Notes: generated by a model not told the origin, from the sequence alone. A stretch of 64,000 bases of DNA from Siniperca chuatsi (GCF_020085105.1 NC_058051.1:26338955-26402954), one strand, 5' to 3'. Positions 37,621-51,500 are shown, numbered from the stretch's first letter. Numbers and translations: made by a program.

Positions 37621-39099
37621 CATCCACATTATGGTGTGAAGGGTCTCTGAAAATGTAGATTTCTTAACACTGTGTTACAGTGTTTCCCTCCTTTGTTATG
37701 GCTAGTACTTTTAGTCAGTTTTAGTTTGTTTATTGGGATGCTGTAGAATGTGAAAGAACTTTTCTCTTCTTCCTTATCTTTTTCTTGTCTACTGTCTGTT
37801 GAATGTCCAGCTACCTTGCTGTGAGTCAAAGTGTCTGACAGACAATAAACAAGTCAGCCAGTCAATATGTGAATAAATGAGACAAATCTGGGGACACTTT
37901 GGACCAAAGCAAAATAAACATCATTGCTGAGATAATTTTCCTTGCAGCAGTCCAGATAAAACATGTTGGAAAAAACACCAATGGTTTCCATGGGAACTGC
38001 TAATCATCCTACGCCCCAAACTTGAGACAAGATTCATTTATTGTACCCCATGACCTACCTTCAGCTAGCTTTCAACCAGACAGTGCAATTACTTGTGTTT
38101 GTTCTGTGCGCTATTTATGTGCACATTTAACTGCTGTGATATAGTGCTCTGGATTAAATTAGACATCAGCCTCCGTTCTGCAGCCAAAGGAGTTTAAGTA
38201 GCTGTAATGTAAGAGGATAATTGGCACTGAAGATTCACTGTCAGACAGACCTGTGTGAAAAAAACAAAACATGATGACGATTGTGTGCGTGGAGCTAAAT
38301 GAGAGGTTTGATGTTTTTCAACCTAGATCTAAATGAAATACTGCGTCCATCAGTGGAAAAGCTTAAGTTTGTAAAAACTAACCACTCTGCTGTAACTTCT
38401 CACTTGGGTTAATCACATATTATACTTTACTAATCAAAGCACATGTGGAGAATATACAGTAATTAAAATTATGTGAGTTCCAAAAATATATTTTCTCATG
38501 CCACATAGTCAGTAGCCTAGCAACAGTACACTGTTTAAAGTTCTTATAAGGTAATTTACCTTTGTCTGTTTATTGGGAGAATTAATAGGCATGCTATGTT
38601 TGCTGTTTCCACATGTAATATCTCAATGGACCTGAATAAACTGTCAGATAATATAATGTGTCTTTGTATGTGTGTGTGCTCTTCAAAGCAATGTACACTG
38701 TCAGAAACTATTTGAGTGTTGTTTGATCTATGAAGCAGGGGTGAAGGTGGATATTAGCACCACAGTAATGAGCTATAATTTTTCTTAGACCGCAGCCTGT
38801 TTTCTGTCCCTCTCTCCCTCCATTCCTCCTTCACTCACCCTTTTCAAATCTGTCTCTCATGCTGTGCATGTTTTACCTTGTAATAGGGTGGATGTTTTAA
38901 ATGTCTTGTCATCCTAATTACTAGTGCTCTCTTTGATTTCAAGGAGCCACATTATGGCAGCTTTTGTTGTTAATGAGGCAAGTGCTTTGTCAGCTGGGGA
39001 AGAAATACAACCAGTGCAGTAGATGTCACCTTGACATCACATCACCTACTGCGCCAGATGGAATTATAGAGCATGCCTATCACTAAGGGATCTACTAGA
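37621..39099. other. Intergenic, nothing recognised
   Basis: No coding exon or known repeat. The stretch 38840-39060 is of mixed composition and repeat-free; it could be regulatory, without direct support. Confidence 0.4.
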
Positions 39100-40690
39100 G
39101 AAGACAATGTTCATTGTGAATTACAATAAGTAGATGATGGTATGTACTGTATGAAGTGAAGTGAAGTGTGGAGCAAAAAGTGTTACTTAATAATTGGTTG
39201 TTTCTATCTACATTTGGCAGACGCTTCAGCAATGTACAAATGAGGTACAGTCCAAGCCACAGTGGATCAAGAAGAAGCCATAAAGAATGTGCCACAATGC
39301 TCAGTTTCAAATTCCAGACAAAGTACCACAGGGTTGCAGGTGAATGCAGCAAGGCGTAAAGTACATAGGAAATAAGAAAGAGAGAGAAAGTATGTTTCAG
39401 GTGAGCAGGTACTGAGGGAAGGTAGGTAGGTGGGTGCCATGCTAGTGGCCACTGTTGGCGATCATGAATAACAAAATGTGAACATCGACAGGGAGCCAGT
39501 TGTGAAAAGCACACTGACAAACTGTTTTTGGCTGATTGAAGACCAAATGTGCTGCCAAATGGAACATTTGAGGAGGTTTTACAGTACAGGCAGCCCTGCC
39601 AGAAGGGAGTTACAGTAGTCAAGGCGTGAGACGACCAGTGCCTGTACAACGAGTTGAGTGGCATACTCAGTCAGATATGACCTGATCCTTTGGATTGTTA
39701 TATAGTGTAAAGCAACACGACCAAGTGACAGATGCACATAACATGCTCGGTGAAAGTTAATTGGTTCATGAATCACAATGCCCAGATTTCTTGCAGACTT
39801 TGTTGGAGAGTGAGGAGGAGCTGAGCTGGATACTGATGTTGTGCTGAACAGAATGGCATCGCCAAAAGTGGAAAAGTATCAGCTTATATTCTATATGCTT
39901 GGTGAAGTAGGGACTACTTTCAGGACTAGTTAGTAGACTACTGTCACTGCTAACCACTAGTCAGTCATAACATCTATCCTTTCTATTTTCTCTGCACTGT
40001 GATGTTTTCTCCCCCCTGGCATTTTGTTCTAAAGGTTGTATATATTTTCATTCAGTAGAGTTGTTGAAGGTGGGCAAAAAGCTAACTCATTAGCTTGGTC
40101 ATTTACGGGATAAATTCACACACTTTAGACTCCTGTCCCACAACTGTCTGCAAATCATTCCTCTTTTGTAGAGCAGTTTTCAACAGAGGATGGTGCCACG
40201 TAGCTAATAAGCTACAATAGCTTCCTCCATTTTCAACTCTTCGGCTCTCTGTTGCCTCACAGGTCAGCACTGTTAAGTCGGCTTGACGACACATTTGAGT
40301 GTCAAAGTTCACCAAATGTGAATTTGACGCATACATTTGTGCTGATCTACTTTGACCCTGTAAGCAAGTCCACTAATTGCAGCAATTCCATTGAAATTAA
40401 TTGATTTCGCTGCGAAATTTTGCTATTTTAAATGCTGGTGTGACCAGGCCTTTAGAGGGATTGAGTTGAAGGTGGTGCTCCGTCATCCATTTTGAGATAA
40501 CGGTGAGGCAGGCTTTTAGATCAACTTTTAGACAGTGGGGTCATCTGGCAGGAAAGAAAGGCAGAGCTGGGTATCATCGCGTAGCTAGCAAAAAACATGT
40601 AGGCGGATAATCACACCCAGAAATGGGTGTATATAAAGGGGTCCAAGCATCGATCCTTGAGGTACCCCTTTTTGTTAGTAGTGGAACAAT
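39100..40690 (-). mobile_element. Degenerate LINE (reverse transcriptase) on the minus strand, interrupted
   Basis: On the minus strand, 40690 down to 40450 encodes GVPQGSMLGPL, DDTQLCLSFLPDDPTV and an HLQLNPSKA-like stretch, all RT-palm signatures, with stops between them. After an insertion (about 39965-40450, beginning 'aaggcctggtcacacc' on the minus strand) it continues with LVVQALVVSRLDYCNSLLAG (about 39600-39680), then CTVKPPQMFHLAAHLVFNQP in another frame and further degenerate C-terminal sequence to about 39100. It is a dead non-LTR retrotransposon; its clade (L2-like or Rex-like) is uncertain. Confidence 0.7.
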
Positions 40691-42884
40691 AATAGCTATA
40701 GAACTTGTGCCTTTGATTGTAGAGTTATTTTATTACATGCACCTGCAGAGCAGATCATAGCATCGACAGTTATAAAGACACTACAGAAGCTTTCAACAGC
40801 CTCAAACAGTCAACAATCATTTATAAAGGCACACACAGCAAGTTGAAAGATACTGCACTATACAACTGACCCAGTACAGAAAAAATACAACTTAAAACAA
40901 TTACAGCTGCACTTACTGCAATTACAGCACAAAAAATATTAATATATGACATCTACTGTATTTCTCATTTCAGAGAGCAAAATTCTGCGCTAAGGGCTGC
41001 AATGTGGCAATTCAGTCATTAAACTTCATAACATAAACACCTGTGTTCATGCAGAAGGATTTATGTAACTCAGCCTGAGTGAAAAAAATGAATAAATACC
41101 TGAGTAAAACAACACTGTAATGGAATAAGAAAGAGGAAAATCAACACTGAAAGATGCCTACATAGGCCACACACAGATTCAAGAACATTTAAGAAAGAAA
41201 GAAGGGTAGCTACTGTATATTTGATGAAAAAGAACCAATCATTACCCACAGTGATTAAACTGGAGTGAACAGATCTACATTTTCTGCCAACTTTAAACCT
41301 TGGTTAGGCACTTGCGGTAAATGAGCTGTGAGCATGACAGAACTGGCAGGGCCCTTCCTCTCTGATTCCCAGAGCAGGACAGTTGATCGTGGCCCATATT
41401 CCTCAGGACTGGGTTGCATCAGCTGTGAGTAAATCCATTACTAAGTTTGTGTGTATTGTCCTTCATAAGTTCTAATGAACTACTAGCTAGTTTCAAGCTA
41501 ATATTTGCAGCATTAAAACTTGAGGAATGTCTTAGCTGATAAAGACTTCAGTAATGTGTAAATCGGTTACTAGGAAATGTCTTGAGAGCCGTCCAATAGA
41601 GCTGAGCTATTAAGCATTTTTGGCATAGTGGCCGCACCGGATATTGCATTTTTTTTTTTTTTAAAGATTATTTTTTGGGGCATCTGATTACACTAACCTA
41701 AGCCATTTAGTCTCATATTATTAGCATAATCAAGTTTGGACTGTATCCCATTACCTCTGTTTCAGTCTGAACTGGTAATATATTAGCAAGCTGATGTTAG
41801 CGTTGTCAGTTGGTCAGTTGCACCTGGCAGTTACGGAGTGTAAATATTTAGTAACAACTAATCTCTACGTAAGAACAAGTTTGTCTGGTGCAACCCCTTT
41901 TAAATTACTGAGGCATAAATATCCACTTACATAGTGAACACTTAGCTTATAACTAGGTTAATTTTGAACTTGCAAACAGATGGTGCAACCGACTCCGGGT
42001 CTGTTACTCTCTCCAAATCAAAAAACTAATGCATGATCAAAGCCTCTACTCTAAGACATATACTGTGTATATACAGTATATATATATGTATACTCAGATA
42101 AGTGAAAAAATATAAACTGTATGCATCGTTAAATAATAAACAGTAAATAACATGCTAGTGGGATACACATTCATAGATTCCCACCAAAGCCACTTTTTTT
42201 AACCAAATCTTAACATACAGTATATTTTATATTTTCTTTAGCGTTTTGCATATTTTTCTGTCTCTGCTATAATCAATCTGCAAAAATGGCAAATATTAAC
42301 AACACTGCAATGGTAACAGGCATTAAAAAAGACAGGCAGGCAGTACTGCTAGCAAGTACCCAGATGTTGTCATATAACATTTTTTCCACAATACAGTCAA
42401 TTCAGAAAATGCTGTAAAGATGTATAAACAGTGTGTGTCAATCAGTTAAACCATTTTCTCTGACAATTGTTTTGCAGCATTATCCCCATAACATCAATAT
42501 GATGACAGTAAGAGCTTTTCTTAGATGTTGACAGTCAGTGATCCAGCATGCTACTAATTTCACACTGACATTCTTCTCCATGAAACTCAAATCTGTGGCA
42601 TAACTCTGATTAGATCCCCTGCTAACAGGGATTCAGCTACAGTATATGGCACCAGCGAGGTAATAGCTTGCACATAGTGCCTCTGAAGAGCCTGTGATAT
42701 GTTTGGAGGAACAGCACACAAACAGAAGAAAATACACGTTGTTCACAACTGCAACAGCAAAATCAGACTCCAGAGGACATACTGCTGAACAGAGAATAGT
42801 ACAGCCTCAGTTAGCATAGTATCATTTGGAATAGTACTGGAGTACTTTCAGTGGTTTGTATTTTCAGTCTTGGATTAGCAGGCC
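40691..42884 (-). other. Probable vwa5b1 3' UTR
   Basis: About 2.2 kb directly downstream of the vwa5b1 stop codon lacks recognisable repeats, unlike the neighbouring DNA. On the minus strand an AATAAA (TTTATT on plus at about 40728-40733) lies near its far end. A long 3' UTR ending near 40.7 kb, next to the antisense LINE, is a reasonable inference but is unproven. Confidence 0.35.
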
Positions 42885-45541
42885 TTAGACACTGTTAGGG
42901 TGGTAACAGAGCATGTTCAGTTGCAGGTTTTCATCCCAGTGTCTGAGGATGATGAAGAGCTGGTTGGCAGCAGCCTTGACGGAGGCTAAGTCTCGGCCTT
43001 CTGGGATGTCCTGCGCACTCAACCACATGCTGGCCTTGGCGGCTACCATTTCCCACTCTATGAAATAACTGGCAGAGCTGTGCTCCAGCCAGGCGAGGGC
43101 CACAGCCGTGGCCCACACCATGCTCTCTGGATCCAGGATCCTCTTTAGCACACCGCTGGGCAATACTGTTTCCATGCCCCCTGACCCAGAGCCCCGTCCA
43201 CTGTCCACCTGGGAGTGTGGGGAGATCTGGGGCTCAGCAGCGGTGGATGGACTGGCTAATGAGGAAGGACCAACATCCATCCAGGCACTCCTGGACAGAT
43301 GAGAAGGGCTCTGTACTCTTACAGTGTGCTCTGCAGGTTGCTGATATGTTTCTGGCTCACACGGTGATCTGCGTCCGTCGTCGGCACTTTCAGTACGGCG
43401 GCCGCTGGAGTGAGACAGGTGACCCAGACTAGTGCGGTGGCTGTTGAAGGGGGACGTCCACTTTAGCTTGTCCATGGGCACGTTAATGGCATCACACAGA
43501 GCTGTGTCCAGGGGAAATGCACCACTAGCCAACTGCAACAACAACTGTGCAGAAGGAAATAAGGTTTACAACCTTTAATCAGCAGTGTAGTGGTACTTGT
43601 AGAGGAGGAGGGGGTGCATATAAGCCCCTGAAATGTGTGTTTTTTTATGCATGACAAACAATAAAATGAGAAGTGAGGAAGAACCTGATCAACTGATTTA
43701 AGTGCATCCTGTTCTTCTGCACTGCATACTGTAACAACAGTCTTCTATGGTTCATCGTTTACTGCTCTAATCAGCAGCTGGGCATGAAGTGCCTTGCTAT
43801 AGGATACCTCTATGGCCGTTGGTAAAGAAAGGGAAAATCATTTTGGGGGCAGCTATTCTGATCATTTTTGACAGATGTATTTTTTCATTGAATTTGAAAA
43901 GTGATAAATAATACATGAACAAGGTGGTATGCACAGCATAATTAGAGCCTCCCTCAAGGTCTTGGTGGTTTCAGGGAGGGGAGGGTCAGAGTATGGTCTC
44001 ATAATATTACAGTAAGCCTGGACACTGCTTTAGGCCCCCAAGCAAAGGTTTGAATTATAGAGGATTGTTCTATCACTGGCAATGTCTTATGCTAGGCAGA
44101 AAAATTAAGACAATGCTCAGAAAAACAGGATTTATAGTTTTCTTTTACATCAATTTTGAAAGAAAAAAAAACAATAAAAATTGTTGCATGGTTTTCAGTT
44201 TAAGATTATACAATCCTTCCATGGTCAGTTATGGATAAAATCAATAGTGAAATATATAGTGAATCTTGTGGTATATATTGTTTACATACTTCACGACGTA
44301 GCTCTCTGGACTATTCAAAACAGCTTAGAACTACTGCTTATTGTTCCCATGAACTCTAACATTCATCTGTTTAGACAAATCTACAGTCAGTTCAAATGAG
44401 TGTCCATCAAAAAACCTGCAGGTTGACAGAGTATTCACATGTATAGATTTGCTACCCACCAGAGGAATGTAGTCTTTGTTCTCGTTGTCACTCTCTCCAA
44501 TTGAATCCCCGGACTTGCTGTGAGATCGACACATGAATCCTTTGGCAGCCCGAGTCAGGAGACGAGTCCTGCTGAGGGCCAACCTTAAAGAGGACAGGGA
44601 GAAGCATCCACTATTGGATTTAATCTACTGCTTCTACGAGGATAGGGAAAGCAATTGTTTCTCTTGATTATTCTTGGTACATCTGTAGATGTTCATATAA
44701 TACTTACTACAATACTTTGGTTTATGACCAAATATCTGCAAACGTAACAACATTCCCATGAGCCTCAGCTGTAAGTTATTTTGTGTTTAGTGCTAATTAG
44801 CGAATGTTAGCATGCTAACACACTAAACTAAGATGGTGAACATGGTAAACATTATACCTGCATGCTAACATGCTACTGTTAGCATTTAGCTCAAAGCACC
44901 GCTGTGCCTAAAGGGGCCAGTATACTCCATCAGAAGTGATTGTCAGATGGCGATGGCTGCGTCAATCTCTGTAACTTTCCAAAACCGACAATCCAACATT
45001 CAGACTCACTTCACGCAGCAATTGGCCAGGTGTGTGGAGGTGAGAAAATAAGCAGGGTTTGAACTCTCTCCAGCTCTCTCCAAGAGAGACTGTCTGCAAA
45101 TGTGCACCATTAATCTCATACTTAAGCACTTATGGCATCTGGCCCCTTCTTTGATGGCCAGCTTTTCATCCTGCCTTCGCCTTCTAAGTACAGCCTCACA
45201 GAGCCGCTAGCATGGCTGTAGACTCTTATTGTTATTTTTAAAAAGGAGAAGAAATTGTCATTCAAGGTCATGGAAAAGTCCCAGTATTGTCCTGATACAT
45301 TAACCTCAAGACAGCATACTCTAAAAGTCAAAATCAGCTGACAAAATTGGATAAAGATGAAGATGTTAAAAAGACCATCTGCCTTGTAAGGCTCAAGTCC
45401 CTGTGTTTGCTCATGCAGTGGTACCATAGCTACAGCACTTTTATGTAGCCAGCCAGGCTCCAAACACCCACCTGGCAGAAAAAAGGCTCTCCACCGATTT
45501 CTGTGATTGGTCAGAGGTCACAGACGGACTCCTTTGGGAGA
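42885..45541 (-). other. vwa5b1: vwa5b1 coding exons 19-21 (conserved C-terminus)
   Basis: Exons: 45472-45541, 44460-44583, 42885-43544. They encode SQKSVESLFSA, then RTRLLTRAAKGF and KDYIPL joined to LLLQLASGAFPLD. The last exon continues with MDKLKWTSPF and the highly conserved end LAWLEHSSASYFIEWEMVAA and LFIILRHWDENLQLNMLCYH. Exon 20 could splice at GTGGGT (44459/44458) or at GTAGCA four bases later; only the first keeps frame. Exon 21 carries the stop and 3' UTR. Confidence 0.92.
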
Positions 45542-48500
45542 CTTGGAGACAGAGAGGCAGAGTTAGACAAGGGAAGGAGAGAGAGAAAGAAGCAGTGGCA
45601 TTTTCACTTTTAGTTCTCAACATGAGTCTCACATAATAAACACGTAACACACACCCACTGAGATTTAACAGTGACAGCAGAGAACATGTATTCCAGCAGC
45701 TGTCTTTCCTCTGCAGGTGACACGTCTTCTTGTGTGTGTGTGTGTGTGTGTGTGTGTTTGTGCCTTCAGTATGTGCTCATTGGTTTTTTTAAAAGGTCCA
45801 GACAGCGTTTGTCAATACAAGCCACAAAATTGTGTCGACTTCTGTCATCACTTACAAGAAGAGGGACTAAAATGTCAATAATCTCATGTTTCACATTTGG
45901 AACAATCCAACAATGTTGCTCAGAAAGTGACAGGAGGCTGCCTGACAGTTTATGTCTAAGGTCTTTGTGGAGGACAATTGATGAGATGCAGCAAATTCAC
46001 TGACCGGTTGATGTGTTTCACTCACTTACCCTCCGTGAAGCTACATCTCTCCCAGCTGGAGGAGGTGGGGGTGCTGCATGGAGAGACACCATCCTCTCCA
46101 CCTAAGACAATGATCAAAAAGATTGAAAATCAACTGTCAGCTGTCCTTATTTTTGTTTAAATTCTTTACAAAATCATTCCCTCTTTCTTCCATAAAACCT
46201 AACTAGACATTGTTGTTTTAAAAAAGCAACTCATCTGCATCTGTGCCCACTGTGCACCTCTTTTTTAACTGGCAGTGCCGAGCAGATGCTCAAGCAGTGT
46301 GCTAGTCTTAGCTCCTGCTGTTGCTATGCCACCACTGAAAACCAATTTAAAATGTTGTGCCCTTTTGCTAAAGTTGAAGTATTTTTAATGTAAAGCAGCA
46401 CGCAGCTTTCTGAGTGCTCAATATCTCATTGCTCCCAGTACCAGCGATGAAAGACTGCAACCTTTCCATTTAAAATAGACACATTTGAATAAATATAAAT
46501 ATATAAACATAAATCTTGAAAAATCTCATATCACCTTCTCCCCAAAGAATGATATTCCTTTGTGTACTCACTATTTTCATTCTCAATAAAAGATGCCTTC
46601 TACCTTTCTCTGTAGCTCTTATCTGTATTTCTTGTTGGTTAGTGGTCTAGAAATTAAAGCTACTTCTGCTGTTTATCTAGTTGGGATTGAAATATGAGCT
46701 AAATATATAAAATGCAGCCTACTGTTGGGCAGCAGGACATCTTCAGCTTCCTCAGACATGCCGCCAGATTGAGAGCGACCCAGTCCAATAGAGTACCCTC
46801 TGTTCTTCCTGCTCCCTGAACGAGAACTGGAATGTGAGCTCCTCTTCAGACCTTCACCTGAAAACAAAAGTAAATCGTTATTTTTAAGTAAGCAGATATA
46901 AGCAGTTTTAAAGCTGTCTGGGAAATGTGCTTATTTGCATTCTTGGCTGGGAGCAGTGAATTTCTGGAGTCTCTTCTGGTTGCCTGACAACCTCAAAGTA
47001 GTAGTTCAGCACATAACCCCCTGTAAAACTGTATTTTTACAGGGGGTTTAAACAAATTAAATATAACATGTTTAGGGCTGCAAATAATGATTATTTTCAT
47101 TGTCGATTAATGTGTTGATTATATTCTCAGTAAATCGATTAATTAAAACTCTCAGAACCTCAAAAGTATTTCATTTAAAATTATATTAATTACAGAAAAG
47201 CAGCAAATCATCACATTCAAGAAACCTGAACCAGAGAATATTTGCCATTTTTGCTTGTTTAAACAGCTGTAATCATTAATCGATTATTAAACTTGTTGCC
47301 GATTAATTTTCTGACGATCGACAAATCTAAAAATGGAAATTAGTGAGGTTTAGAGTGCAGGTAGGGTGGATTTTTTTTTTACCTTTTGTACAGAGCCAGG
47401 CTAGCTGTTTCCCCCTGTTCCAAGACTTTATGCTAAGCTAAGCTACTGTAACTAGTTGTAGCTTCAGCTTTAACGAACAGAAACGAGAGTGGTATCAATC
47501 TTCTCATCTAACTTCTGGCAAGAAAGTTAATTACCATATTTCCCAAAATGTCAAATTATTCAATTAATGAGAACATAATTTTAAAGGCAGAATAAGTAGG
47601 ATTTGTTGATTGCTGTTTGTAAACACAAGATTCAAAGTTGCTCGCTAAGTTTTTTATATAGTACCGACCTCACAGCCTGCACGCTGTCATTGGCTGGGGG
47701 CTACACGCCACTGCCCAAAGGTTGACGCCCAGAAACGTCCCGAGCACAGCAAAGTAATAAGAAACTAAGAAAATACAGGCAGAGGGCAGCGTCTCTGCAG
47801 ATACAGACACTGCCACACACTTCTAGTGGGTCATAAGTGATGATTGAGAGGGATTATTTTTGTATACGTCTATATATTGTTTTTTAGGAAAATCCTACTT
47901 ATTCTGCCTTTAATGACACGATAGCATACTGTAGCACATTCAAGGTAACTTCATAGACTACACTCTCTGGCTTATAACTACTAAACTACAAACAAAAGAA
48001 TTAATTAGTTCCAAGTTATGTTTGAGGATAATGTTCTGTTCAAACATGTTGATTGGTATAAGGACTTCTACACGTTAAATCCATATGACTTACTTACTGG
48101 GGTTTATGTACTCAATACATGTCTGCAAATACTCATTAGTGTCCAGGTCGATTGGAACAAACGCTGTGTATTTGCTCAATATATTGCAGGCCTTGCTGGT
48201 GTGAATAGCGTATAGCTGGTACTTCCTCCCAGAGCCTGTGAATTATAATAAGCATAAAATGATTATGTAACATATCGTAGGATTACATAATATTGAATAA
48301 CATTATTCCAAACATACATAATTCATACATGAATCATACATGTAATGCAGCTTAAAGGAATAGTTTGACATTTTTGGAAATGCGCTTATTCACTTTCTTG
48401 CTGAGATTTAGATGAGAAGATCGATTCCACTCTCATATCTGTCCGTTAAATATGAAGCTACAGCCAGGAGACGGTTATCTTAGCTTGGGAGGAAACAGCT

Positions 48501-51500
48501 AGCCTGGCTCTGTCCAAAGGTAGATGAATCAACCTACCCTATCCCTTTGTTTAATCGAGCAGATTTTGTTAACCTTTGGACAGAGCCAGGCAGGTTTCCC
48601 CCGTTTCCAGTCTTTATGCTTAGCTAAGCTAATTGTCTCCTGGCTATAACTTCAAGCAGACAAATATGAGAGTGGTATCGATCTGCAAGAAAGCAAATAA
48701 GTGTATTTCCAAAAAAACTATTCCTCTAAAGCTGTACCTCTAAATTGTCAACACCTATGTGAAATAAACTGATAAGAGACAACAGCTAGATATCAAAATA
48801 GTCAGAAGTAGGCCTACTCCTGTTCTGTCTTTATAATCTTAAAATCCTTAAAATTTACTCAACTTCACCAAATCTTCCTATAAACACAAATCTCTGTAGA
48901 GCTCACCGTGCTCAATCTCGCACTCCTTATCCGCCATGTGCTCAAAGTCATGTATGATGGAGCGTCCAGCCAGGTGGTGGAAGGTCTCATTCCACAGCTC
49001 CTCATGAACCTTCTCCTCACGTTCCCGGCCGCTCAGGAAGGGCTCGATATCGAAGACGACCTCCCACTTTGCTGGTTTCCCACACAGCAGTCCAGACACC
49101 ACAGCCTTGCAGTCACCTTTGTGCTGGTTGGCTGCACCCAGATCTGACGTTTGGGTCTCCTGTGGGGTTTCTGCTTGACATAATTGGTGTCCATAACCAT
49201 CTGAAATATGACAGGAGCAAGGTTTAATTCCTGAATGTGCATTTTCATTTGTTGCTCAACATGTATTCAAATCCAACTGAAGCTTGTTACTTGCTACAGC
49301 TCATTTGCGATTGGATTTGTGTTAAATTAATTCATCACCTATGTTTCCAAAGCTCTATGTGTTCAGCCTGCTTAAATGGACCTCCAATAACTATTTTCTA
49401 AATTGCTTCCTCTTTTTTTCCTTATTCATCTCCTGATGAATTTAGGATGGATGTCATTTAAATCAATACTTAAGACACTTGTCACATCAGACTGAATAAA
49501 TCCACTGTGGTCTTGAATTCAAGGACAAGTCCTTTTATTGCTTCAATTACTCTACAGTTAGTGTTGAGTAATTGTTGAGTTAGATGTGTTGGACCAGCAT
49601 ATCAGTGACTTCCTGGAGTCTCCACTGGTCGCCTTGCAAGCTTTCAGTGATGACAAGATCGATTCCACTCTCATATCTGTCCGAACAATATAAAGCTGGA
49701 GCCAAGAGACAGTTCGCTTAGCTTAGCATAAAGACTGGAAACAGGAGCAAACAGTGAGCCTGGCTTTGTCCAAAGGTTAAAAAATCTACCAGCCCTTCAA
49801 AAGCTCACTAATTAATACGTTATATCTTGTTTGTTTAATCTGTTCAGACTCCAGGAGGTCACTGGTCTTAGCCAAGAAAAAGTCCTGTGCATAACATAAA
49901 ACCGCATAACTTGTAATTTTTACACTTTTTGTACAGATTAAACAAACAAGATATAACGTGTTAATTAGTGAGCTATTGAGGCGCTGGTAGGTTAATCTTG
50001 TTACCATTGGAGAGAGCCAGGCTGTAGCTTCATTTTGAACAGATGTAAGTGAGAGTGATATCGATTTTCTCGTCTACCTCTCGGTAAGAAAGCGAATAAT
50101 CGTATTTCCTAAAATGTCAAACTATTCCTTTAAAGGAACAATCATAATGTCTGTGTAATTTCAAGCAAAGACCATCACTACTTTAAAACTTATGCCAACT
50201 TTAAAATGTTTAATTGCTTGTAGATGGGTTGATTCTTTTCTTTCCCTCACCAAAAACAAAAATATACAGATTAAATCCAACAACATTCATGGACATGCAG
50301 ATATATTCAATAAATTCTTTGCATTTGTCAGTAAAACAGAATGGTTGTGCTTGTGGTCTCACCTGTATCTCCGACACTGCCAATAGATGGGCTGTCAGTG
50401 GACGATCTGGATCCATCTTCCCCAGCGGAGTTGCGAGCTGTAGGCGGCACGCTGATGCCGCTGAGCTGAGGGTTGTCCTGAGGCTGGGGATGGTAATGAA
50501 GCTCTGAGTTGGCTACCTGCTGCAGAAGTGGCTCCTGCTGAGGGAGCGGCCTGTGACAGCTGGCAGAACGCCCTCTGGAAGATGTGGCACATAGGCTCGC
50601 CAGCTGTGGCTGAAAGCAAAAGAAAGTGTGTGTTTTTATATTTAAAACACCCTGGTGCAATCATGTTTTAATAAGATATGGAACCTCATCTACTAATTGT
50701 TATTCTGGTCATTTCAGTGTGTTCACTCAAGGTCATATTTCATGGTGCTTTCAAGTGATGAGTGACATACAGACTCTTGACTATGTATTCAAAAGGAATA
50801 TCACATAAAAAGCATTAAAAATAATAATAATAATAAAATAAAACTTTATTTATAGAGCACTTATCAAAACACAAGTACAAAGTGCTTCACAACAAGAGAA
50901 ATAAAATACCACAGTGAATGATGAGATATAAAGAAATAAAATACACAAAAGCAATAAAATAAACAGTCAAATAAACAGCCAGTTCAGGTAAAATCAAAAT
51001 ACACTAAAAGAGCATAATTCTTAGGTGCAAAAAGTTGGACACTCAAGATTTGATGAAACTCATGCAAATCATCTATATTGCAAATAGGGCTGCAACTAAC
51101 AATTATATTCAGTATTGATAAATTAGGTGATCATCTTCTTGTTTAATCCCTTATTTGTTTGGCTTGTAAAATGTCAGAAAATAGTGAAAAATCTCAGTTT
51201 CCTGAAGCCCAATTTGACATGATTCTCATTTTGTCTGACAAGAGACCAAAACCCAAACATATTCATTTTATTGTCACAGAAGACAAAGGAAAGCAGCAAA
51301 TGCTCACAATTGAGAAGCTAGAACAAGGGAATGTTTGGCATTTATGCTTAAATTTAATATATAATTAATTTATCAAATAATAGAATACATTTTCAGTTGA
51401 TCGACTAATTGATTATTCGACTAATTATTTCAGCTATAAAAGATGAATGAGATGATTTCTGCAGTATGATAAAATTATTCAAATGAATGTAACAGAGGTA

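Noticed and set aside
39095..39664. 189-aa minus-strand open frame
   Set aside because: Falls in a degenerate LINE; the frame is an out-of-register reading of it.
44456..44460. Alternative donor GTAGCA for vwa5b1 exon 20
   Set aside because: It would leave phase 1 and shift the conserved LQLASGAF sequence of exon 21 out of frame; GTGGGT four bases earlier keeps frame.
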